This document shows, one piece after another, positions 1 through 10,800 of a DNA stretch of 64,000 bases (the first letter of the stretch is position 1; every line of letters begins with the position of its first letter). Source of the stretch: Plasmopara viticola (lineage: Eukaryota; Oomycota; Peronosporomycetes; Peronosporales; Peronosporaceae); NCBI GenBank assembly GCA_001695595.3, contig MBPM02000004.1, positions 558,001 through 622,000 of the forward strand, given 5' to 3'. Under the pieces are notes generated by a model. It did no database searches and had not been told where the DNA came from. It saw only the letters and a list, made by a program, of their open reading frames with translations. Both the position numbers and the translations under genes were made by a program.

Positions 1-3000
1 GCTTTGTTTCTCGCCCTCAACAGTACTCTGTTACTTGCCTACCACCCACCATTTCTTGCGAACCTACGTGATCCGATTGCCAAGCTTTGGCGCTTGCACT
101 GTGTCATTTTCGGTGAAATCGGGTAAACCACTTTATTTGTGGACCCATGTCAAATGTTGAAAATACACAGAAATACTGACTCTATGTCACCCATGATTAC
201 AAAGACAATTCAACGGGATGCGAAGTTCGGTTTTGTGTGTATCAAGAACACACTTATCATTAGGGCGGATGAATTTCCCACTAGGGACTCCACTACACTG
301 ATGACAAGCATTTTTAACGACGCATAACCACTCGGCTACACAAATGTATCGAACATTTCGAGCTTTTACCTTGGAAAAGGTTGACGATGCATTTGCTCAT
401 AGACCTTTGCAAGGGAATTATGTACTGACGGCTCAATTGCACCACCCTTAGCAATAAGATCATGCAACATTGGCAACTGTATTTTGGGTCAGAGGAGCCA
501 GAGGTCATAGGTAGCCATGAAACTTAAACAGATCCCAAATATGGAGAGTCGTCTTGGTTAGGGCCAAGCTACGCTCCTAAAAGAATCAGGAGTGAGTTTG
601 GCCTAGCCAACTATTTGCGCAAGCATAATGCTGGCTGTGTGGGTCTCGTAACACCGCGTACCGTTTTTGGGAAAAGGACGTTAAGCAATGCGACTAGAGC
701 CAGCATTAATATGCTGAGGCTAGCGTCGAAAAATCACTTTGGCAGACTTCAGTCTTGGCTTTGGCGGACGAAATGAAGCATGTTAGTAGTGAGATTAACG
801 TTTTCTACTACTTTAATGACCGTGCGTTGCTGCAACCCGGTGAGGACGAACGTGAGCGAGTCATTTCTCTCCAATCAGCTTAGCTATGCCAAATGGATCC
901 GCTCGGCTCATGACAAGAAACCTTTTGCTACGAAGATGCACTACCAACATCCTGAGAGCTCGAAGCTTTATGTAGACAGTACATCCTTGAGCAATCAGTA
1001 TGCTCCTCTTTGTCCTGCAGAGTCGTAAATCGGGTCCCCCATTTAAATTATAATTTTTGTGCTGAGTACAACCTGGTAAGCCCAACGTTGCCGACGCTTT
1101 CAAGGAGTCCGAGCTACGAGCATGTTGGCTCACATCAGCAGGATTAAATTTTTAAAAGGCAGTCGAATTTGATATGCACACGAAATTGATGATCCCAAAG
1201 TGCAGTTCTTTATCACACTAAATGATACGAAATCGAGTATTATATCCTTTGATAGCGATCGCAGATGTACTGCTGTTAGTGGGCATCCTTTCCGGATGCG
1301 GCAGATTCAACATTAGTCATTTTTTAAGCGACCAGAACCTGAAGTATGACATAATTCATGATACACATATTGCTCAAGTAAGTAGTTGTTTTTTTTCTCT
1401 CGGCCCAATAACGATTAGTTGAAGCATCATGTGCTGCTAAGGACATGAGTTTTCGTATTTTGAAGCAACAAGTCGAGTTGGACCTGTCGGTTCCGACCTT
1501 TTGTGTAACAGACGATCTACCGACTCAGATTGATGCCACTGCGATCGCTGACGAGGTATTAGTCGATCTATCTTGGCATCTTCGCCGTAATGATGGTACA
1601 CGATAAAAGATATAGATTGGCATCTGGAATATATGCCTGACAGGTCCGATAATCAAGAGACCTCTCAGCCTTCTTATCTGCGCGGAAGTGCTTCGATAAG
1701 CACATTAATTTTTTACGTATGAAGCGTCTGGAAAGACCACAAAGGACCCAGATATTCGAATATGCATTTGAGATCACACCAGTGTGTACTTCATGGTAGG
1801 CATAAGTAGAGTTATCTCGCTTTGAAGCTTTGAGCTTCTTAAACCGCAACAAGATGCCAGGTTCATTCAAAGTTAAGACGGAGGACAAACCGAGACGGCT
1901 TGTACTCTCTCGAATTCAATTTCAACCCTATGGCTACTTGCAAAGCAGCTAAGGACTTTAACTACTCTACTGCAAAAACTTATTTGTTCGTTTTGGCATA
2001 CATTACATCTATCAAAAACATGCTCTTAGGTGGCCAAGGGCCTACTTTAGTAGTCAAGAATTGGAGTTTAACCGACTTCCTAATTTACATTTAACTATCG
2101 AGCTCACTGGATGCACTAGGATGGGTTGCTAAGCTACTTGACAAAGATACGTGCGCACTTATCGGGCACTATCAGCTACAAGTTGACCGTCATTTCTCGC
2201 GAAATCATCGATCACGAAAGTCCTATAGTGAAAGCGGAGATTTGACTTTGCACCTTCGTTTTTTTCCTTTACAGCATATAGAGATCCATGGGCCCACACT
2301 GCTATCGTGCCACATGACCAATCTCGTGCCTTATTCTTTCATCCTCGGTGAGAGTTCCAATTGTTGGTCTGCTGACACCGCATCTTAGTATTCCGTAAAA
2401 TAGGATCAGTTGGATCCTCCAGAATCTTAAGATGTACTCTGCAGACAAGGCGAATCCAAAATATCGTCTCAAAATGGCTTCTAAATATAGAAATCGAACT
2501 TTCGAGATATTTTTCGCTTCTAACTTAGCCAAGATACTCGTAGCTTTGAGCTCTTCAAATTTTAGGTAATGTAGCACTTCTAGCGATGCCTCGGATTGAA
2601 GTGCATTCACATTATTTCTTGTAAAAGTATACTACCCGCTCTTGCTGGTACCTCGCTGCCTGCATTTACAGCTGTGTTACCTATCTGCGTCTTGAGGACC
2701 AATGATAATCCAATCTGGTGGCGTTATGCTATTCATATGTAACCTACATTAAGGGCTCTATATTAAGTGAATTTGTCAGCAGGTGCTGCTGGCTGCACTT
2801 GTTATCCGCTAATTAACGAGTTGTGAAGCTTACCTTCGTAGAAATATCGGTGGCTTCGATAATTCTCACATTTGTATTTTTCTTAGCTCTCATTTATAGG
2901 TGCCGTACGTACCACAAGGTCTGCTCAAGCTCTGTCTCGCGGGATTAAGCGGATAGCGCCTATGGCTTTGACTTGCTCCAATCATTAAAATGCTTAAGTA

Positions 3001-3713
3001 GTTGGGTATTTACGTATGTATGAGCTCAAGAATTACTTCGGTTATCCGAAGTAGTAAGGTACCATAGAGTGGACTATAATTGATATAATGAGCCATTTGC
3101 AGTTTCACAGCACAAATTTGTTTTAATGCCTGAGACAAGCGTATAATTACTGGTAGGATCAACTAGGTTTATATCCTTTAACGTAAGAGACAAGAGCGCA
3201 AATCACAACACAGAGGCAGGCTGCATAAACAAGTTAACCGCCGAAGAACTCAAAAGTCGCGCTATCTTTTCGTAATTTATGAGTGCGTCGTTGTATGCGT
3301 TTATCGCCCAGAAGTTTGTGTATTAGAATATTTTTGTAATTGTACTTCGAAAATCAACATCACATCACGATATTTTAACGCGTCGAAAGTTATACGCTCG
3401 GGTGAGTGACGCAATATATACAGGAATCTATCATACAAAGCTCATAGCAAGTATGTGCCTTCTAATAGTCTCATGAGTAACTCAAGATGGGGTTTCATAT
3501 GTGCAGAGGGAGCGCTCCTTAGCTCATTATTAGCACCCTAAAATAGAAGTGCCTTCAAAAAGAATATTTTTTTGTGCTTTCCTGTTGCAACGGAAAAAAA
3601 ATCTGTTTTGAGCATGAAATGAATCCTTTTACTGACAAGCAGCCGGCGCGGAACCAACGCATCTTGATCGAATCAGTAAATAACGGCTTCTCTTAAAAAT
3701 ACCAATGTCAAGC
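1..3713. other. Gene-poor left flank, no secure gene
   Basis: About 3.7 kb before the first elicitin. Open frames on both strands are short, overlap each other and lack recognisable domains. I see no LTR, rRNA or satellite array. The only stretch with some coding character is a possible two-exon ORF at 1222-1606, listed separately. Sequence homology with the region upstream of the third module's elicitin relic seems to begin only near 3714. Confidence 0.5.
1222..1606 (+). CDS. Possible two-exon small protein, unrecognised
   Basis: Tentative. An ATG at 1222 opens a frame with a hydrophobic N-terminal stretch (VLLLVGILSG, around residues 16-25) followed by a polar segment. At 1378 the frame meets GTAAGT, and an AAG acceptor at 1439-1441 would restore an in-frame exon (1442-1606) ending in TAA. 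The 64-bp intron size is normal for oomycetes. The spliced product would be about 106 aa, a possible signal-anchor or secreted protein. No known family was recognised and the predicted length could arise by chance. The unspliced reading simply stops at 1420-1422. Confidence 0.25.
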
Positions 3714-3750
3714 AGCATCTTTGCGGTCGCAACCTCTTTTACCAAGCGGT

Positions 3751-3770
3751 GCTAATTCACTTTTCAATTA
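3751..3770 (+). promoter_or_regulatory. Initiator-like core promoter of the elicitin gene
   Basis: GCTAATTC followed by TTTTCAATTA lies 27 nt upstream of the elicitin ATG. Oomycete core promoters carry an initiator of the form GCTCATTYYNCAWTTT. Here the GCT-ATTC half and the CAATT half are both present but a few bases further apart than the consensus. Assignment rests on motif resemblance and position only. Confidence 0.45.
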
Positions 3771-3796
3771 TCCTCGAAACAACTCTCCACCGTCAA

Positions 3797-4123
3797 ATGC
3801 AGGCCGTAATTTCATTCATCCTTACCGCATTTGCCCTCGCTTCTTCCGTCCATGCCAAGGAATGCTCAACACTATCGATGATGAAGCTTGCGTTGAGTAA
3901 AAACCTCGCAGGCTGCACGTCTGACACCGGGTTGAATATGGCAACCATATCGGCTCTTACGATGGACCAGGTGCAGGATCTATGTAAGAGCTCTCGCTGC
4001 ATGGCATTTGTAGAAGACGTGGCATCGGCAAACCTTAAAAACTGCACCATTCCGGGAAAGAACGTCACAATTCAAAGCGACATTCTCAACCAGGCCGCAA
4101 CTTTGTGCAGTGGACGCGAATGA
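3797..4123 (+). CDS. Elicitin-family secreted protein (intact copy)
   Basis: A 108-residue protein beginning at the ATG at 3797; the in-frame GTG further upstream is not a credible start. Residues 1-20 form a signal peptide ending SSVHA, so the mature protein begins KECST and is about 88 aa. It has six cysteines at 23, 40, 63, 68, 83 and 104. The spacings C-x4-C and C-x14-C in the middle are exactly those of canonical elicitins, whose six cysteines form three disulfides around a sterol-binding cavity. There is no C-terminal serine/threonine-rich or GPI extension, so this is a short form. Two N-glycosylation sequons occur (NCT at 82, NVT at 89). Elicitins are secreted sterol carriers recognised by plants. 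The ligand of this divergent member is not shown by sequence. It lies 725 bp upstream of a giant gene in the same orientation, and decayed relatives precede the other two giant genes. Confidence 0.9.
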   Translation: MQAVISFILTAFALASSVHAKECSTLSMMKLALSKNLAGCTSDTGLNMATISALTMDQVQDLCKSSRCMAFVEDVASANLKNCTIPGKNVTIQSDILNQAATLCSGRE

Positions 4124-4289
4124 TGGGCCAACAGCATGTTTTCCGTGGCTCCATTCGTTTAAGAGGTGGCATTAGTTCCCTTTATTTGGGTTAGCGATAG
4201 ACATTATGGTAATTATGAAAGCCTTATTTTTTAAAAAAAAATCGTCAAGCTATTAGTTAACGCATGAATTAACTATGATTAAAACAAAT

Positions 4290-4803
4290 TACATCTCGAC
4301 ACCCAGTTGCCGCGACACACATTCTCTTCTTTGCCCGCCTCGATCTTTTGCTCGGGTCCGTTCACCGCTTTGACTTCCCCACTACTCAATCTACACGATA
4401 GACGCAGCTGGCCAGTAACGGCCCTACTAAAACTTCAGCAAGAGGCCAGCACCGACATGGGACCGTGATTGTCCGCGTCAACACATTTGGTGACGAGCAA
4501 AGGTACGTCTCAAGGATATATTGACGGATCACGTGGCGGTTGGAAACTTAATGTACGTTTATATGGTCGAAAAGTGGAGGAATGACTTCATTTTAATTTG
4601 TAGGCAGGGAACGAAGAGACTGTAGTCAAAAGGTCAAGTTCTTTCGGACGAGCAACGCGGTGGTCAATCGCGACAATGACTGCAATGGCCAGCAGGGGAT
4701 GAAAGTATTGATGGAACTTGGCCACGAAATTCTTTTCGCTCGTCGATTTAAGTATCGTGAGTATTTGGTTCATTTTTAAAGTTGCTCTAGCTCGCGCACT
4801 GCA
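4290..4803 (+). pseudogene. Conserved relict coding-like block between elicitin and giant gene (copy A)
   Basis: This stretch is shared, at moderate identity, with 46285-46790 and the reverse complement of 34360-34900. Conservation appears at peptide level in two pieces. The first piece ends in QRYV-x-R around 4499-4513. The second, around 4631-4680, reads KVKFFRTSNAV followed by acidic residues. Between them lies GTACGT, a possible splice donor or later insertion. In copy A the second frame stays open from about 4604 to 4800 but has no proper start. The layout (end of a leader, then an R-T-SN motif, then acidic residues) is reminiscent of an RXLR-type effector N-terminus, but no exact RXLR is present. 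It could instead be conserved 5' leader of the giant gene. Confidence 0.35.
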
Positions 4804-4810
4804 GCATTTG
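4793..4810 (+). promoter_or_regulatory. Conserved initiator-like box of giant gene copy A
   Basis: CGCGCACTGCAGCATTTG lies 39-56 nt before the ATG. The same box occurs as GCGCATTGCAATTA before copy B and GCGCACTGCAATTA before copy C at nearly the same distance. It resembles the CATT-CAATT core of the oomycete initiator. Support is three-way conservation plus position. Confidence 0.45.
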
Positions 4811-4848
4811 TAGCAAAGAAGAGACACTCAAGTCCAAAACTTAAATTG

Positions 4849-7800
4849 ATGGACATGGACGATCATGAGCTTTGCAACGCGGTCTTTCGCTTTAAGCACA
4901 AGGCCCCGAATGATCGCCAGGAAGCAGAGGCGTGTCAGGCTCTTGTAGAGATGTTTGCTGCATTCGTCGCAAGCTTAAAAGCTGTCAAGGTGCCGGGACA
5001 CAAATGCGGTCGTTTGGATCCTCTTGCAGACGACCGAGTGGTTCCAGCATCCGCCTTTGCTGTTCACGAGGTAGAAGTCCTGCAATTAGCGTCGCAACGG
5101 CTTACCGATGCAAGTAAAGAGCACAAGAGAGGGGACGTGTGGTTTGATCCGTGGCTGCCCATGTACGACTGCGTGATCCAGAGGTCGAAGAAAACGGCAA
5201 TGGAGGTTACATTGGAAGTCGTATTTGCTGATGGTTGGGAACGCAAACTTCATTTTTTACCTACTGGCGAATGTGTACACAGTGCCGTGCCTTCAGTACG
5301 CTCTGTACACGCCTCTCAATGTTGTGTAGATTTGGACGTAGAGCTAGAAGCGAAATTTTCATCGGCTTTCGATTTGAAGCTGCGCGAAGCGCAGTGTAGC
5401 AAAGGATCTGAGCGAAGTGCGGCAGCACACACTTTGGGACATCAAAAGACGCCACAGTTTATTGCTGCCGTTGTGAAGAGTACTGTTGTTTCATTAATGG
5501 GTGAAAGTCCGCACATTGGCGACGTTACTATGGCTCCTCAGGGGGGCACAACAGATGTTGGGCAACACACTGGAGGACGCGCACGGGATACTTGCTGGGC
5601 AATTGTCCAAGAAGTCGTTGCCCGTAATCTCTGTTGCGAACGAGGTCTGTTTAAAAAGACGATGGTTGCAATCAAGCTCAAGTTGCTTTGTAGTGAAGTA
5701 CAGAAGTTCAAAAGTTTGCTCGGTAGCGACACCATTAACTTAAGAGATAAGTGCGCACAAGTGGACGACATGTTCTACATGCTTCAGGTTATTATTCAGG
5801 ATACGGTTGAATTGCTGGAATTGAAGTATGAAGTCTCGAGGCTCTATGTACAGTGTGCGGCTTTGCGCGTGCGACTTGATGCTTTTGCTAATAAATTGAA
5901 CTTGCAAACAGCTGCGCGATATGTTTTGCCCAATGACACCACGTTGGAGCAACTGAACACGCTGAAATACGATCTTGAATTTGGTTCGCCTAGTAGAACT
6001 CGCGATCAGGACAGTCGGGAAACTATCGAGGAGCGTCACCAGCGAGCGTGGGTGAATTTGGAGGGATTTTTATGTGTAAATGGTGCATCTTGCACTTTGG
6101 AAAAGTTGCTACAGTGGATTGACTCGTTTTCGTGGTCTAACGCTTGTAAAAGCCTCCTTATACTGCGGACTGTCGAAAAGTTTATGTTTGAAAAGGCACT
6201 GCGATTAAGTGATGACTTAAATATTGTGGACGAATCACTTAATTTCGAGAGCGTGCAAACTCTTTTGACAAACTATCAAAACGTTGCTAGGCAATGGTGT
6301 CAATTATCACGAAAAGCGTCAATTTTAAATGTGGAGCAGCGCAGTCGCGAGATGCTAGTCGCGTGGATTGCGTTTTGTCTTGTACACCAGAAATGTGTTA
6401 GTGAAGAGCCGTTGTTTCTTGAGTACAAAATTGCACTTCAGTGGAGAAACCTAAAGGTAGCGGTCGTTCGAGAACGAGCAGCCGTTGTCGCGCTTCAATG
6501 TGTAGCGAAGTACATTCGCAGCTGGAATCAGAAGGCAAGAGGAGGTTCTCTATTCCACTTGACCAAACAAGAACCGACATTTGAATTTGGAAGAAAATAT
6601 GGATTGAATAATTCCATCATGGTCTCTGTATACAATCGGCATCTTGAAGATTGGAATGTTTACGTGAGGCAGAAGTGGAATGTTGTCGAACAAAAAAAGA
6701 AAGAAGCCGCCCAACTTCGAGATGATATACATCAGCAAAAGAAAAAATTATCGAAGAAGCAGCAGCTTCTCGCACAGGAAGAAGAACGGTTGGTGCAGGA
6801 GTATCCTGTTACAAGGTACAAGGATAACAGGTTCCGCCACAGCGAGCTAAAATCTCGACTGAAAAAAGAGATCGAGCAAATTGATTCTGCTCTTACACAA
6901 AAGCAGTCATCACTTGATGCAGCACACGCTGCCCCTCCGTACTTGACGCGACCGCTTCCTTCAGCAAAAGCTGACGCGATACAAATTATTTTTATGCTGA
7001 CCATGCCGCGTAATATTGAAATCTTGGGTAGCTTGTGTCTATCAGCTCAACGCGCTCTCGTTTCAGCTGAGCCAACTCAAGAAATGAAAAATCTACCTGA
7101 TTTGAGCCCTACGACATGGCAACACTTCTACGCTGATCACTCACCTTCGCAAGCTGTTATTACAACCAGTAACGTGTTCACCGCGAATCTTGCACCATTC
7201 TCCTCTCCTAGATCCTGGGGTCCCAGTTCAGTAGATGAGCTACATAGTCTCGATCAGTACATTTCTGAATGTGTTTGGAACCCTCATTTGGTTGGCACAG
7301 CTCTGACTTGGACAGACTCTATCGGTACTAAGATGGACCCGTTTGCTGCTTCGGAGTCTAGCGTGATCAGCACTTTCACAGAGGCATTACCTGCGAACTC
7401 TCGTCAGTACCAATGGATGAACGCGTGGCCCGGTGACGGTGATACACGTGGAAATATGGTTTACGCAAACTTTGATCTGCAATCTGAAAAATTTGATAAA
7501 CCTGCTTTTGTTACTCTAGGGTCATTGCGGGCCTTTCCAAATCAACAGTACCGAAAGCTGCTATGGGCTTTGCTTGATGACGTTTTACCGTGGTCAAATG
7601 CATGTGTGGAGACAATCGTACGACAGTCTCTGTACCAAGTGGGATTATTAACTGATGAGGAGAGCCCACAACTCTTGTGGAAGACTGACATGTTATCCGG
7701 TGACAGTGGTCTTAGCACATTTTGTACGACGCTCAAATTCTTAGCTGAAAGACTCGAACAGACTCCGCGCGACTTTAAAAATCTTCCACTACTCAGCGAG

Positions 7801-10800
7801 CTGGCGGGCTTTGCTTTACAGTACTCGAACAGTGCGCGACACAATGTTCAATTGTTTAGTGCCATGGCACGGCGTTGGGCAAAAAATGCCCGCTTGGAAT
7901 ACATGAATGAATCTAGCCCGCGTCGAATCGCTGAGATTCGGCAAAAAGAATGCATTCTCTATGGTCTCGCTTTATTAGCCTTCATGCTTGGGCCCTGGGA
8001 CAATAGAGCGAATCAAGAAGTGTGTGAGCTAATCGTGCTATTTCGCTCCTCGTTCTTGTGCGCATCTATTACCATAAGCTCATCGATAGAGATGCTTCGA
8101 ACGGAAAGCAAAATTATCGAACTTATGTCTAGCCGCATAGCGGAGCTGGTTGCTTATGTCGAAAACAATGACATGAATACGGTGCTGACTGGATTGGTGC
8201 GTTTGGTAAGTGCAACATCTCCAGAGAAATTAGATTGGAAGCTGTTTAGTAAGATTTCGGTAGACAGTGAGCAGTTTGGGAGCTGCTTCGAAGCAATTGA
8301 CAGGTCAACGGATGATCATTACTCGATTAATTTATTTAATGGTGTCGTGCTGACAAATGGCTATGCACCTGGTGGTCTTCCAGTGAGCATTCGTGAGCAC
8401 GACCAATTTCAAATTCTTTTCGGGCCAAGCAACTTTGAGGTTTTTTTTATAAACGGCTTGCTGCGAACAGAGAGAGAATACTGTGGTCGGTTGTACGATT
8501 TTTTCTTGGAAGATGATGGCGAACTGTTTGTCCAAGAATTGAAGTTGAACTCCTTTAAAAAAATTGCTTGTACACTTCAATTGTGTAGCATTAAGTGGAT
8601 AGAATCATTGAGCTGTGTGCTTCCAGCTCGACTGCAAGAACTGTATTCTCACTGGTATTGGGTGGAGCAAAATTGTGTACTTTTTCGACCAAAAGAAGCA
8701 AAATGTCGCGAGGTTTACTTTATTGCGACTTTTGGCAAGGGTGCTCATTCTCGTTGTTATCAGGTGCCGTTCAGTGATAGAAAGCGTTCGTACGAAGAGC
8801 TTTTGAGTCTTTGTGACAATTACGACCATTTTACCGAAAAAGATGCGACGTTACTCAAAGTTTTCGATATTCTTACAAAATTTGAGATTGCGTCGTTTTT
8901 TCATCCGTTAAGGTCTCCGAAAGGTGTTTTGAAGATAGAGCTCCCCCGGTTTAAACTGAGCTTTTTCTTAAGCAAATCATTAAAATTCGAATCGGTGGAG
9001 CATAAAGGGTACGTATTAGCGACAACTCAACAACTCGACGACTTCCTGCCAAGATTTAGTCGGTATTTGCTGCTTGAATTGCAGGATAAATCAGATATTA
9101 CCCGTTCTGAGCTACGAATGCTTGTTCCCGTGGGTTCAGTTCAGGAATCTTGTGATGGCACTGTTGATATCCTTTTACCCACTGAGGCGGATAGTCGAGT
9201 TGAAACGCATTGCTATGACATTCACCGTCGACTAAAGACTTTTGAGACCGAGACGATTGGTGCAAGATTGCAACTGGCTGCTGTTTGTACTAGAGCGGGT
9301 ACTAGTGTACCAAGTAAACGGTTGCAAATGACGGGAGCAGAGGCGGCACTACAAATGCTACGAGCTTGTCGGTCATGTCGCCCCTATTCTAATGTCGAAA
9401 AGGATACCATAGTGACGATACACAAATTAAGTTATCGCGAACCAGCTGTCAAAATTTTGGCGGTGTCGCTGCTCCGAGAAGCGGATCGTCTTGCATTTCT
9501 CTTCGGGCAAACGCGGGAGCTTAGCACTTCAATGGCGAGTATCGACGAGAAAACAGAGTATGCTGACATGTGCTTACAACATGTCCAGCGTAATCCATTA
9601 CGTTCGCAATTTTGCAGCAAAGAAGAAGAGTTTGTGTTAGGTCACGTGCAACATGTAAGTGTCTCCTTACCTGGAACAGAAATTGTATTACTTGGTCCCA
9701 TTCCAGTTGAAAAAAAGTACGTGAAGTCAATCGAATCGAAATTAAAGCGATTTCTTTGCGTCAACGATTGTACTAGTAAAAAGATCCCGTTACTGCCGCT
9801 CAACATGAACACTACGAATGCAATGAGCAAAGGTATGCTTGACGAACTCCGAGTCAGCTGGAAGGCACACCATTCGCAGGTCGAACAAAAGCTCAAAGAG
9901 ACTCCCAATGTGTTGTTTGGGTCCTTTACCAAGCTATTAAGCGATGTCTCTTATCAATGTAATGAGATGAAAAATTACTTGTACAATTCTTACTCCAAGG
10001 CGACGAATAGTGAACGGGATCAGCTTCTTGTTCTTGGCAACTTCTTGCCTCAAATCACTGTGACAGACATCGTCCAGTGTGCTTTCGACGAGGAAACGCT
10101 GCGTAAACTAGCGCCGAAGCTCAGTGAAAAAGCACAAAGAGAGTTTAAAAAAGGGGTTCTTCGGTACATGGAGCTGTGTGTGCTGGAAGATAAATTGCAG
10201 AGACTTGTTTGGAAAACAAAGCACAGTGGCGAGTTGTCGGACGCTCAACTGGTAGATGAGTTAATGAATGATCGTCAGTGGCAGTCGAAAAAGTATCCGT
10301 TTTGGTTAGCATTTGAAGTCGAAGGGAGACTACAAATTCGTCACGAACAGTATGTGATTGCTCAGCATCTTATCGATCATCCGGGTAGTGTTTGTCAGCT
10401 GAATATGGGCCGTGGTAAGACTCGCGTAATTTTGCCAATGTTGTTTTTGTATTTCACGCAAAGTGTATGTCAAAAAGTCGTGCGTGCACATTTTTTGAGT
10501 CCTTTATTGAGTGAAGCGCGGCAGTATATGCACCGCTACTTATCGGCATCAAGCGCTCAATTGAGTATATTTGAGCAGCCGTTTCACCGGCAAATTGATC
10601 TAAACGCTCGCTGCCTCGAAATTTTGCGTGATTCGTTGCACGAAATGAAACTCAAAGGTGGCATTCAGATTGTGGCTCCTGAGCATCGGATGTCGCTGGA
10701 GCTTAAACGCGTAGAGCTTCAAGACGAAGGTTCCCCGACTGATACACTGGACGAAATTCTGAACAATAATCAGTATGTGGACGTTTTGGACGAGTGTGAT

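Noticed and set aside
265..340. tRNA-Ser/Leu-like A box (TAGCCGAGTGGTTATG on the minus strand) with a weak B box
   Set aside because: No acceptor or anticodon stem forms, and the B box is poor. Too weak for a tRNA or SINE call.
4846..4848. TTG start codons for the giant genes (also 34164 and 46905) and GTG for the elicitin (3749)
   Set aside because: Eukaryotic initiation normally uses ATG. In-frame ATGs at 4849, 34155, 46965 and 3797 align between copies or fit the signal peptide.
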